Part shown: piece after piece, positions 7,533-15,886 of the stretch
Layout of the letters: each line of letters starts with the position of its first letter
Numbering within the stretch: position 1 is the stretch's first letter
Source of the DNA: Halalkalibacter oceani
GTDB lineage: Bacteria; Bacillota; Bacilli; Bacillales; Bacillaceae_D
Direction: 5' to 3'
Length of the DNA: 64,000 nucleotides
NCBI RefSeq assembly: GCF_040544555.1
Contig: NZ_JBEPKD010000004.1
Location: forward strand, 1 to 64,000
Made by a program: the position numbers and the translations under genes
The notes under the pieces: model-generated
Told to the model about the DNA's origin: nothing
Database searches by the model: none
Seen by the model: the letters and a program-made list of their open reading frames with translations, nothing else

Positions 7533-8594
7533 ATGAAAACGATTAAGGTAGCAAGTATCCCCGGAGATGGAATTGGCCAAGAGGTCGTCCCCGCGGCCGA
7601 GGAAGTAGTAAAGGCAATTGCTGCGCTTCATGGCGGTCTTTCGTTCGAATTCACTCGCTTTCCATGGAGCTGCGAATATTATACAGAGACCGGTAAAATG
7701 ATGCCTGATGACGGGCTGAAACAGTTAACCGATTTTGACAGCATCTTTTTAGGGGCGGTCGGCGATCCCAGAGTCGTGCCCGATCATATTTCATTATGGG
7801 GACTGTTGCTGACGATTCGCCGGGAATTTGAACAGGTGATTAATGTCCGGCCGGCCAAGCTGTTAAACGGGCTGCGCTCTCCTTTAGTAAATCCAAACGA
7901 TTTTGACTTGATCGTTGTCCGGGAAAATAGTGAAGGAGAATACAGTTCAGTAGGCGGCGAAATCTATCAAGGTGGGGACCAAATCGCCATTCAAAATGCG
8001 ATCTTCTCCCGCAAAGGGACGGAGCGGGCGATGCGCTACGCGTTTGAATTGGCGAAAAAGCGCAGCAAAAAGCTGACAAGCGCGACAAAATCAAATGGTA
8101 TTTTTCATACAATGCCGTTCTGGGACCGGATTTTCAGCGAGATATCTCGTGATTATCCTGACATTGAAACGGATTCACAGCATATCGATGCGCTGGCCGC
8201 CTTTTTCGTCACCGCCCCGCATCGCTTTGACGTCATCGTGGCAAGCAATTTATTCGGCGATATTTTGACCGATCTTGGCGCGGCGATCATGGGTAGCGTC
8301 GGTATCGCCCCTTCAGCAAATATCAATGTTAACGGCAAATATCCATCGATGTTCGAACCGGTTCATGGCTCAGCGCCCGATATTGCCGGGAAAGGAATGG
8401 CCAATCCCATCGGACAAATTTGGACAGCGAAAATGATGCTCGACCATTTTGGCGAGGAAGAGCTCGGCTCAGCATTGCTCGCTACGATTGAATCGCTTCT
8501 CGCTGATCAGATCACCACTCCTGATCTCGGCGGTACCTTCTCGACAAATGAAGTGACAAATGAACTGATCGCCCGATTGAAGAAGCTCGGGTAA
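7533..8594 (+). CDS. Tartrate / D-malate dehydrogenase family enzyme
   Basis: A 353-residue enzyme of the isocitrate/isopropylmalate dehydrogenase family. It has IPGDGIGQEVVP (9-20), VRENSEGEYSSVGG, the catalytic Lys region TSATKSNG, NLFGDILTDLGAA and EPVHGSAPDIAGKG. The ENSEGEYSSVGG signature and length fit tartrate dehydrogenase / D-malate dehydrogenase (YcsA, TtuC, DmlA), which oxidatively decarboxylates 2-hydroxy diacids with NAD and Mn. Its ribosome-binding site lies in the end of the hydrolase gene, so the two are co-translated. Glycolate released by a dehalogenase is not an obvious substrate, so the metabolic link is unclear. Confidence 0.88.
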   Translation: MKTIKVASIPGDGIGQEVVPAAEEVVKAIAALHGGLSFEFTRFPWSCEYYTETGKMMPDDGLKQLTDFDSIFLGAVGDPRVVPDHISLWGLLLTIRREFEQVINVRPAKLLNGLRSPLVNPNDFDLIVVRENSEGEYSSVGGEIYQGGDQIAIQNAIFSRKGTERAMRYAFELAKKRSKKLTSATKSNGIFHTMPFWDRIFSEISRDYPDIETDSQHIDALAAFFVTAPHRFDVIVASNLFGDILTDLGAAIMGSVGIAPSANINVNGKYPSMFEPVHGSAPDIAGKGMANPIGQIWTAKMMLDHFGEEELGSALLATIESLLADQITTPDLGGTFSTNEVTNELIARLKKLG

Positions 8595-8630
8595 AGCACT
8601 GAAACTGGCAGCGTTTCCGGTCTACACATG

Positions 8631-8675
8631 AGAGCTGGGCCAGAAGGTTGTTTATTTACCTTTTGGCCCAGTTCT
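8631..8675. terminator. Bidirectional terminator hairpin
   Basis: A long imperfect stem pairs GCTGGGCCAGAAGG with CCTTTTGGCCCAG between the convergent dehydrogenase and aldo/keto reductase genes. Neither side has a strong T run, so its efficiency is uncertain. Confidence 0.6.
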
Positions 8676-8695
8676 ACCAGCTTTCTCTCCCCCTC

Positions 8696-9598
8696 TTACG
8701 GCACTTCATGGCCAAGCGAGCTGTGAAGAATCGCAAACCATTGATCAAGAGTTAACTCATATTGCAGCGCATTGATTGCCGCTTGAATCCGCTCCTTCTT
8801 CTGCGTGCCGATAATCGGCATTGTCTTAGCCGGATGACGCAAAATCCAAGCATACGCGACCTCATCAATCGAGCCGGCACCAATCTCTTTCTGCACCTCT
8901 GTTAACGCTTCACGGACGCGCACTCCTTTTTCGCTCATGTCCGAAAAAAGCTTGCCGCCGGCGAGCGGTGACCAGATCATCGGAACGAGCCTGTTCTCCA
9001 AACAAGCATTCATTGTCCCGTCCTCGATGTTTTCCAAAACGAGCGGAGAAAGCTCGACCTGATTGGTCACCAGCTTCTCTGACACATACGATTGCAGCAT
9101 CGTCAGCTGATCGCTTTTGAAATTGGAAACACCAAAGTAACGTACTTTCCCGTCTTTCTTTAGTGTCTCAAAGGCTTCTGCCACTTCCTCAGGATTCATC
9201 AGCGGATCAGGCCGGTGAATGAGCAGAACATCAATATAATCCGTCTGCAAATTTTTAAGCGACTGGTCCACCGAGGCAATAATATGGGACTTGGATGTAT
9301 GATAATGATGCGTTTTATGGTTCGGTCGCTGCGGCGAAGGGAGAACAATCCCGCATTTCGTGACAATTTCAATTTTTTGCCGCAAGGATGGCTCCTTGGC
9401 AAGAGCAACTCCAAACAGCTCTTCACATGTATAGCTTCCATAAATATCGGCGTGATCAAATGTTGTAACGCCCTGTTCATAAACATATTTCAGCAGATCA
9501 AGAGTCTGTCCGCTTGATTGCTTCCAATTCGCCAGCCTCCACAGCCCGTACACGAGCCGTGAGAAAGACAAATCTTCGGCCAACTTTATTCGTTCCAT
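8696..9598 (-). CDS. Aldo/keto reductase (YdhF-like)
   Basis: A 300-residue aldo/keto reductase with the catalytic tetrad visible as Asp and Tyr in DHADIYG, Lys in VTKCG and His in LIHRPDP. IGTQKKERI near the C-terminus binds NADPH. Order and length match the YdhF group of cytoplasmic NADPH-dependent carbonyl reductases; the substrate is unknown. Its GGGGGAG ribosome-binding site overlaps the end of the upstream hydrolase gene (stop at 9601), so the two form an operon. Confidence 0.88.
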   Translation of the reverse strand: MERIKLAEDLSFSRLVYGLWRLANWKQSSGQTLDLLKYVYEQGVTTFDHADIYGSYTCEELFGVALAKEPSLRQKIEIVTKCGIVLPSPQRPNHKTHHYHTSKSHIIASVDQSLKNLQTDYIDVLLIHRPDPLMNPEEVAEAFETLKKDGKVRYFGVSNFKSDQLTMLQSYVSEKLVTNQVELSPLVLENIEDGTMNACLENRLVPMIWSPLAGGKLFSDMSEKGVRVREALTEVQKEIGAGSIDEVAYAWILRHPAKTMPIIGTQKKERIQAAINALQYELTLDQWFAILHSSLGHEVP

Positions 9599-9600
9599 GC

Positions 9601-10623
9601 TTACTCCCCCTGTTTATGGCGTAAATAGTGTGCAATCAATCTGAAAGTCTGAGTACGGATCACCGCTTCTTCATTCAAAAGCTGATGCCTGCCGCCGTTC
9701 ATCAACACAAATGTGCTCTGCGGATAATGGGCGATCGCCCAGCTTCTTCCGTACCGTCCATCGACTGTGCGATCCCTGTCACCCTGTATCATTAAAAAAA
9801 CAAGCTCCTCGTCTGCAGGATGCCGTTTGTTTTCTCCGTCAATCATTTGCTTCAACGCCACCAGCCAATCAAGCGGAAGCTTCCTTTCCTGCAACGGATC
9901 AGCTTTTGTAAAAGTTAAATAGGCCTGATCAGTGGAATTTTTTGTGAAGACCCGTTTCAGCTTCTTTATGTAGCGTTTGCCAAACGCCATACCTACCGTC
10001 GATAGCCGCCACATATACGGCCGCAAAAGCGGCGCAATCAGAATAACCTTGTCAAACGCCTCTCTTCGCCTCTGCAAATAATGCAGCCCGACCGTTGCCC
10101 CGGTACTGTGGCCAAGCAAATGGACAGGCTGTCTACCGGCGAGAACCTGCTCGTAAACGCAATGAAGGTCAGCCTCGTACTCCTTAAACTGTTTAATCGT
10201 TGCTCTGTCCCCCGTCGAAAGCCCATGCCCGCGCAAATCAAAGCCGACGACCGTATAGCCCTCCTCCACTAAAAAGTGAATTGTCTTCGACAAAGAACCG
10301 AGATGGTCAAGATAGCCGTGAAGCAGCAGCACCGTTTCCTGCTTCCCCTTGCTATCAGGAGCGAAGCGCTGGACGAATACTCGTTGCTTCCCTGTCGTCG
10401 TGATATAGCCGTATTGATGGGTGCATTGAGTTGCCGGCAAATGATAAAAGGCCCGATATTGGGCGATCGCCTCGGCCAGCTCCGGCTGTTCCTCAGCAAA
10501 TGCCGGAGACATTGATGTTATCCTGTTGAGTGCCTGTTTCACCATATGCGCATCCATATAGAAGCTTTTTGCCTCCACTCTTATGTATTTTCGTCCCTTA
10601 AGCCGAAGGAGGTTTTCCAGCAC
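9601..10623 (-). CDS. Alpha/beta hydrolase, serine (lysophospholipase/S33 type)
   Basis: A 340-residue serine hydrolase with the oxyanion motif LLLHGYLDH, FDLRGHGLS, the nucleophile elbow LGHSTGA and a C-terminal GGRHQLLNE carrying the catalytic His. This is the lysophospholipase / monoacylglycerol-lipase (Hydrolase_4) group. The start is uncertain: GTG at 10623 gives the longest form but no start has a well-spaced ribosome-binding site, and ATG at 10557 is a reasonable alternative. It is translationally linked to the aldo/keto reductase two bases downstream. Confidence 0.82.
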   Translation of the reverse strand: MLENLLRLKGRKYIRVEAKSFYMDAHMVKQALNRITSMSPAFAEEQPELAEAIAQYRAFYHLPATQCTHQYGYITTTGKQRVFVQRFAPDSKGKQETVLLLHGYLDHLGSLSKTIHFLVEEGYTVVGFDLRGHGLSTGDRATIKQFKEYEADLHCVYEQVLAGRQPVHLLGHSTGATVGLHYLQRRREAFDKVILIAPLLRPYMWRLSTVGMAFGKRYIKKLKRVFTKNSTDQAYLTFTKADPLQERKLPLDWLVALKQMIDGENKRHPADEELVFLMIQGDRDRTVDGRYGRSWAIAHYPQSTFVLMNGGRHQLLNEEAVIRTQTFRLIAHYLRHKQGE

Positions 10624-10721
10624 CTGCTGGCAGAATCCTCTTATTCAATCGTACTAAAACAACCGTGAAAAGAAAAGGCACTGCCCCAATAGCATCTTTG
10701 GTCACCCTCCCAGTCAAAAAC

Positions 10722-10767
10722 AAAAAAAGGATTTACAGACAAGTCGTCCAACCTGTCTGTAAATCCT
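10722..10767 (-). terminator. Intrinsic terminator of the 10777-11403 gene
   Basis: A perfect 13-bp stem (AGGATTTACAGAC with its complement) is followed on the minus strand by seven T. It lies 10 bp after the stop codon. Confidence 0.85.
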
Positions 10768-10776
10768 CAGCCTCCA

Positions 10777-11403
10777 TTAATAAAGCCGCTTCGTATAGCT
10801 TTCTTCAAGCAAATCGGCAACATCTTCATTTGGAATTTTGGAGTGGGCCGATAAAATCTTGGCAGCTGATGGCAGTGTTTCTTTCTCAGGCCAGGAGTCA
10901 GCATCCCACAAGCCTGAACGCTTAAATGCTTTGGCACAATGAATAAAGCACTCCTCCACTTCCACGCCTATTGCTAAAAGCGGCTGGCGCTCGTTCACTT
11001 TCATTTTATCAAGGAGATCTTCATCCTTCACCAATGTCGCCTTTCCATTAACTCTCAGCGTTTCCTCCATGCCGGGTATAATAAAAATCAGCCCTATTCT
11101 GGCATTAGATAAAATGTTGCGCATCGAGTCGATTCTCCGATTGCCAGGTCTTTCCGGGATAATGAGATGCTTATCATCAAGAATATAAACAAATCCCGGC
11201 TTATCTCCCCGCGGGGACACATCACAGAAGCCTTCCTCATCAGCGGTGGAAATCAGCAAAAATGGCGATTTTGCTATAAACTCCTTACAATGGCTGTCCA
11301 AATGAGAAATCACCTTGTTCTTGACCAGTTTACTCGGAAACCCGACAATTTCACGAAGTTCTTCCTCGGAATCAATCGTCTGACGAAATCGTTGATGAGC
11401 CAT
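10777..11403 (-). CDS. Pyridoxamine-phosphate-oxidase-fold FMN protein
   Basis: A 208-residue protein of the split-barrel FMN-binding group (DR_2398/MSMEG_1061 type): FLLISTADEEGFCDVSPRGD, the FMN-contacting LIIPERPGNRR, NARIGLIFIIPGMEETLRVNG and a C-terminal CAKAFKRSGLWD. Members are cytoplasmic oxidoreductases of mostly unknown substrate. It is a single gene with its own terminator. Confidence 0.85.
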   Translation of the reverse strand: MAHQRFRQTIDSEEELREIVGFPSKLVKNKVISHLDSHCKEFIAKSPFLLISTADEEGFCDVSPRGDKPGFVYILDDKHLIIPERPGNRRIDSMRNILSNARIGLIFIIPGMEETLRVNGKATLVKDEDLLDKMKVNERQPLLAIGVEVEECFIHCAKAFKRSGLWDADSWPEKETLPSAAKILSAHSKIPNEDVADLLEESYTKRLY

Positions 11404-11496
11404 CCAACCCCTCCTCTTTATTCTGCTTTTGTTAATTAATCACTATCATACTATCACTCACCTCTTATTATAATGGAATTCTTTCAATTTTTTCAT

Positions 11497-11550
11497 TAAA
11501 AAAGACAGGATGTGTCAAAAGGAAGCCTCCTTTTTAACACACCCCGTCTC
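11497..11550 (-). terminator. Terminator of the phosphonate operon
   Basis: On the minus strand a long imperfect stem (GACGGGGTGTGTTAAAAAGG with its partner) ends in a run of six T. It follows the last phn gene directly. Confidence 0.75.
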
Positions 11551-11553
11551 AAT

Positions 11554-12408
11554 TCATCCATTTACTTTCAATTTTTTCTTAAACTGTGTGGCGACGATCT
11601 CGAGCATAACGGCAATGATAAGGATAAAGTAAGTAATCGTGCCGATTTCGCGAATATCGAGGTAAAAATTACTTGCCATGAACATGTCAAAGCCGATTCC
11701 TCCGGCTCCGGCGGCCGCTCCCATCGCCACCGCAACGGCGAAATTGATTTCAAAGCGCAGGAATGTCCAGGAAATCATATAGGTGAGGGAGGATGGAATG
11801 ACAGCCTGAAAGATGATTTGCCAAAAGCCTGCTCCGCTCGCCTGCAACGCTTCAACGACTCCTTTATCAAGCTCCTCAAAGGATTCTGAGTAAGCTTTCA
11901 CCAAATAGCCGACAGAATGAAATGTCATGCCGATGACGGCGGCGACACTGCCGAGCCCTGCGGCGACAGCAAAGATAAGAACCCATAACACGGTCGGTAC
12001 GGCCCTGATAAAAGCAACAAGACCTTTAATGACGGCAGAGACGCGCTTTGACGTTAAATTCTCGGCGGCCAGCAGGCCGAGAAAGACAGCGATGATCGCT
12101 CCAAATAATGTTGTTAAAAAAGCAAGACCCAGTGTAATAAAAACTTGATGAACCGCATGTCCGAACGTAAAATGCTGAAAATGAGGTTCAACAAACATTG
12201 CTTTCAAGTTCGCGAATGTGATAAGCAACGCCTCAAAAAAATTGATTTCCTTGTAATCGAAGCTGAAAAAAGCATAGACCGTCAGGAACGCCAGCGTCAA
12301 CAGCGTCAGCCTGATCACAATCGTCGACTTCGTTAAGACTTTAACTTTCAGGCGCTTTCCTGAAGGAAGCAGCGGCTTTTCTCCGATCATTTGCTCCTTG
12401 GCACCCAC
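11554..12408 (-). CDS. phnE: Phosphonate ABC transporter permease (second PhnE)
   Basis: A 284-residue inner-membrane permease with about six hydrophobic segments and the ABC-permease loop EALQASGAGFWQIIFQAVIPSS. It is the last gene of the phn operon. Its GTG start overlaps the stop of the preceding permease by one base. Two tandem PhnE genes are common in Gram-positive phosphonate importers and probably form a heterodimer energised by PhnC. The N-terminal 25 residues are polar and cytoplasmic. Confidence 0.93.
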   Translation of the reverse strand: MGAKEQMIGEKPLLPSGKRLKVKVLTKSTIVIRLTLLTLAFLTVYAFFSFDYKEINFFEALLITFANLKAMFVEPHFQHFTFGHAVHQVFITLGLAFLTTLFGAIIAVFLGLLAAENLTSKRVSAVIKGLVAFIRAVPTVLWVLIFAVAAGLGSVAAVIGMTFHSVGYLVKAYSESFEELDKGVVEALQASGAGFWQIIFQAVIPSSLTYMISWTFLRFEINFAVAVAMGAAAGAGGIGFDMFMASNFYLDIREIGTITYFILIIAVMLEIVATQFKKKLKVNG

Positions 12409-13193
12409 TATAAAATCACCCTCCTTACATAATTTGATACGGCTTCAATAAGGAGAATGGCGACGACAATCGCAATTACAACAAGGGCGGCGATATCATA
12501 ATTCAGATTTTTGTAATACAGATTAAAGGTAAACCCGATGCCGGAACCTGTTAAAAGGCCAATGAGCGTCGCACTGCGGACATTCGTTTCAATCATAAAG
12601 AGAACCCAGCTGATCATTTGCGGAAGACTGGATGGAACGACCGATTGGGCAATGATTGAAAAATAGCTTGCTCCAGTCGCTCTTAATGCCTCAACCGAAC
12701 CCCCGCTTACTTCATCAATCGTTTCGACAAAGGATCTTGTTAAAAAACCAAACGAAGCAAAAAACAGGGCGAAATAGCCGGTTAATGAGCTTTGACCAAA
12801 GGAAAAAAGCAGAATCATCGCCCAGGCTGCCACATCAATATTCCGAAAGACCGTCGCGATCCCGCGGCAAATACTACCGAAGAACGCATTGACGCGAGTC
12901 GTGTTTGAACCGAGTACAGCAAATAGGAGCGCAAACATCGCACCAAGCGTTGTCGCCGCAATCGATACGAGCAGCGTTTCAATTAAACTGTTTAAAATAC
13001 CCGGCAGCCGCGATAAGGATTCCTGCGTCGGATAAAAATTCCCAAGTGCCCATATAACAGCCCGCGGAAATGATTCAAACCCTCTGACAATATTATACTC
13101 AGTAATGAGGATCGCACCGAGTGTGATCAACCCTAAGACGAGCAGAAATCCGAGAGTGTTTCTCCTTTTTCGTGCAAAAAAATCAGCTTGCAT
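12408..13193 (-). CDS. phnE: Phosphonate ABC transporter permease (first PhnE)
   Basis: A 261-residue permease with six hydrophobic segments and the EAA loop EALRATGASYFSIIAQSVVPSS, closely related to the next gene downstream. Its start overlaps the end of phnC by 11 bp, indicating coupled translation. It forms the membrane channel of the phosphonate importer with the second PhnE. Confidence 0.93.
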   Translation of the reverse strand: MQADFFARKRRNTLGFLLVLGLITLGAILITEYNIVRGFESFPRAVIWALGNFYPTQESLSRLPGILNSLIETLLVSIAATTLGAMFALLFAVLGSNTTRVNAFFGSICRGIATVFRNIDVAAWAMILLFSFGQSSLTGYFALFFASFGFLTRSFVETIDEVSGGSVEALRATGASYFSIIAQSVVPSSLPQMISWVLFMIETNVRSATLIGLLTGSGIGFTFNLYYKNLNYDIAALVVIAIVVAILLIEAVSNYVRRVIL

Positions 13194-13971
13194 GGATGCC
13201 TCCTATGTCAAAGATTAGATCTTCAGCCTCGGATCCGTAAATTTGCTGAATGTCTTCTTTTGTCATCTCTTTCGGGGTTCCATTGTAGACGACCTGGCCC
13301 TTGTTAATGCCGATAATCGTATCCGAATATTTCAGCGCAACATCGACTTGATGAAGATTGACGAGAACAGTGATCCCCATCGTTGTTGAAACCGTCCGGA
13401 GATGATCCATAATTGTTTTTGCCGAATTTGGATCAAGTGAGGCAATCGGCTCATCGCATAAAAGCATCCGCGGATCCTGAACGAGCGCCCTCGCAATGCC
13501 GACGCGCTGCTTCTGACCTCCGCTCAGCTGGTCAGCCCGTTTGTAGATGAAGTCCTCCAGCCCAAGAAGCGACAAAATTCTGATCGCCTGCTCTTTTTCC
13601 GCCTGACTGTATAGGCCGAGAACCCCCGCTAAAGTTGACTTTTTCCCAAGCGTTCCATGAAGCGTATTTTCGATCACACTTAAGCGATTCACTAAATTAT
13701 AATGCTGAAAAATCATTCCGATTTTCGTTCGCACCTTTTTTAAGTCCTTCTTTTTAACATTCATGACGTCGATCCGATCAAAGGTAATCTCTCCGTGTGA
13801 GGCATCAATCATCCGATTGATACAGCGGAGGAGAGTCGATTTCCCCGCACCGGATGGACCGATGATGGAAACAAACTCTCCTTCGTTGACGGAGAAGCTA
13901 ACATCAGATAATGCCTTTGTATCATTTCCAAATTGTTTGGACAGATGATTGATTTCAAGTAAGGCTGTCAT
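13183..13971 (-). CDS. phnC: Phosphonate ABC transporter ATPase PhnC
   Basis: A 262-residue ABC ATPase with Walker A (GPSGAGKST), the Q-loop, signature LSGGQKQRVGIARAL and Walker B LLCDEPIASLDP. Start 13971 is taken because AGGAGAG lies 8 bases upstream. Position between phnD and two phnE genes identifies the substrate class. ASHGEITFDRIDVMNVKKKD is the usual PhnC spacer region. Confidence 0.93.
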   Translation of the reverse strand: MTALLEINHLSKQFGNDTKALSDVSFSVNEGEFVSIIGPSGAGKSTLLRCINRMIDASHGEITFDRIDVMNVKKKDLKKVRTKIGMIFQHYNLVNRLSVIENTLHGTLGKKSTLAGVLGLYSQAEKEQAIRILSLLGLEDFIYKRADQLSGGQKQRVGIARALVQDPRMLLCDEPIASLDPNSAKTIMDHLRTVSTTMGITVLVNLHQVDVALKYSDTIIGINKGQVVYNGTPKEMTKEDIQQIYGSEAEDLIFDIGGIHAS

Positions 13972-13993
13972 AGTTAACTCTCCTCTTATCCTT

Positions 13994-15022
13994 TTAGTTA
14001 GAAAGCTCGCGAATCGGATTAAACCAGGCGTCCTCAACTTCAACTAAACGCTCGTCCGCTGTTTTTGAAAACAATCCGGAAAAATCTGAGTCCTCAGGCA
14101 CGAAAATCTTCTCATTGTTCGCCACCTCATCAGATGTCATAACTTCAAGCAGCTCTGCTTGCATCTCTTCGTTAATGTTGTCCCCATTAATGACAAATGG
14201 TGCGTTTAACACAGGAGTGACGGAAATAAGGATAAATTCTTTCCCTGTTACCGTATTGAACGGCTCTGCCGCGTCCTCTCTTACTTTATAAATCGCCCCC
14301 GGCCGGTTTTCTTCGCCTTCGATCAATTCAACGTAGTTATTGACGCATGTATCACAAAATGCAGCAACATCGACATTCCCAGATAGCAGATTGACCGCTG
14401 AACCTTGATGAGAACCGCCATACAGTACATCACTAAAGAAATGATTGTCGCCACCTTCAAGCAGATCGTCTGCCGTTACATCTTCAAAGCCAGGCTGTTC
14501 GCTGAAATAATCGACAATTCCAGTGGAAGGAACCCGAAAGCCTGAGGTTGAACTGTTTGAGACAAACGAGAATCTCTTTCCTTGGATGTTGTCAATCGCG
14601 AACTCATCACCATTTTTGTACTCATCAGCATTTTCTATTTCTACAGCAAGCCAGCTATAGTAAATCGCGTCGTCCAACGTACCGGACTCACCGGACGGGA
14701 CGACGAGCGGAAGAACCTGGTCATTTTTATTTTTCGCTTCAATGTACCCTTGCGCCCCTAAGTAAGCCATGTCCGCATTTCCGTTAGCAATTGCCTCGAT
14801 CGCCACAATATAATCCGTTGTCGTTTGATGCGTAACTTCTGCGCCCGTCTTCTCTTCAATCATTCTACCAATTTCATCACGTGTGTCTGTCAAATCTGTG
14901 CCGGATTCATTCGGAAGCCAGGCAATTGTGATACTGTCTTGTCCTGCTATACCTGAAGAAGAACAACCAGCAATGAATAGCAAAATGAACGTCAGTACAT
15001 ATAGCAATGATTTTTTCATCAT
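13994..15022 (-). CDS. phnD: Phosphonate-binding lipoprotein PhnD
   Basis: A 342-residue extracytoplasmic solute-binding protein with a signal peptide and lipobox (FIAGC, Cys20), anchored to the outer face of the membrane. SGFRVPSTGIVDYF and the preceding NSSTSG are typical of the PhnD ligand pocket. GAGGAG precedes the start. An 81-bp gap separates it from phnL and contains TTGACA on the minus strand, but no -10 at proper spacing, so an internal promoter is not supported. Confidence 0.93.
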   Translation of the reverse strand: MMKKSLLYVLTFILLFIAGCSSSGIAGQDSITIAWLPNESGTDLTDTRDEIGRMIEEKTGAEVTHQTTTDYIVAIEAIANGNADMAYLGAQGYIEAKNKNDQVLPLVVPSGESGTLDDAIYYSWLAVEIENADEYKNGDEFAIDNIQGKRFSFVSNSSTSGFRVPSTGIVDYFSEQPGFEDVTADDLLEGGDNHFFSDVLYGGSHQGSAVNLLSGNVDVAAFCDTCVNNYVELIEGEENRPGAIYKVREDAAEPFNTVTGKEFILISVTPVLNAPFVINGDNINEEMQAELLEVMTSDEVANNEKIFVPEDSDFSGLFSKTADERLVEVEDAWFNPIRELSN

Positions 15023-15103
15023 AAAATCTCCTCACTTTTTTAATTTCCCATTCTACTATAGCTCGTAATTGTCAACCTACTATTAAGACGATATTAGCAA
15101 TTA

Positions 15104-15826
15104 TTAAAAGTTAGTAAATTTGGTAGAATAAGAGAATACTCCATCTTGCATGTTATACTCACGGTCACATAGATGATTCATAAACTCAAGATCATGAAAA
15201 ATTCCCAAAATCGTCGTTCCTTCCTTCATCAGCTGTTCAATCAGAAGCTTAACTTTCATTTTCGACTCTTGGTCAAGACTTGCGGTTGGCTCATCAAGCA
15301 GAAGCAGCCGCGGCTTTTTGACCATCGCTCTTGCAATATTAAGCCTGAGCTTTTCACCTCCCGAAAACGTAGCTGGGTAACTGTCCCATAAGGCTGGATC
15401 TAATTCAAAATGGGCGAGAATCTTTTCAGTTTCCAATTCTGCAAGCTGCTGATTTTCTCCCATCTCCAAAATCGCCTGCTTAACAAGCTGCCTCGCTGTC
15501 GTTCTTGGCATTACATTTAGAAATTGGGACACATAGCCGATTTCATGCTTTCGTAAATAAAGCATTTGCCGCTCGGTCGCCTCAGCCAGATTAAGCGGGC
15601 CAAAAGCTTTCGACTCGTACGAAATGCTTCCTTCCTGAATCCGGTACGTGCCGTAGAGGCACTTTAAAATCGTCGACTTTCCGCTTCCGCTTTTCCCGGT
15701 AATACCGACAAATTCGCCTTCCTTCACTTGAATATCAATATCGCTGACCGCCCGGATATGCTTGTCTAAATTATGGAGGTCAAACGACTTCGATAACCCT
15801 TTAATTTCCAGAAGAGATTCCAACAT
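15104..15826 (-). CDS. phnL: C-P lyase accessory ATPase PhnL
   Basis: A 240-residue ABC-type ATPase: Walker A GKSGSGKST, signature FSGGEKLRLNIARAM and Walker B LLLLDEPTASLD. PhnL, with PhnG, H and I, is needed to attach the phosphonate to ATP ribose as ribose 1-phosphonate triphosphate. Start 15826 (MLESLLEIKGLSKSF) is preferred because GGGTGA lies just upstream; an upstream TTG at 15883 has no such site. Here it follows phnM, the reverse of the E. coli order. Confidence 0.92.
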   Translation of the reverse strand: MLESLLEIKGLSKSFDLHNLDKHIRAVSDIDIQVKEGEFVGITGKSGSGKSTILKCLYGTYRIQEGSISYESKAFGPLNLAEATERQMLYLRKHEIGYVSQFLNVMPRTTARQLVKQAILEMGENQQLAELETEKILAHFELDPALWDSYPATFSGGEKLRLNIARAMVKKPRLLLLDEPTASLDQESKMKVKLLIEQLMKEGTTILGIFHDLEFMNHLCDREYNMQDGVFSYSTKFTNF

Positions 15827-15886
15827 GCTCACCCGCTTTCTTATTTCTTTCCCAGCTGCGACCTCTTCAGAAGCTGGAAACAAGCT

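Noticed and set aside
15023..15103. TTGACA upstream of phnD suggested an internal promoter.
   Set aside because: The nearest TATAGT is 9 bp away rather than about 17, and no other -10 fits, so I leave the phn genes as one unit.
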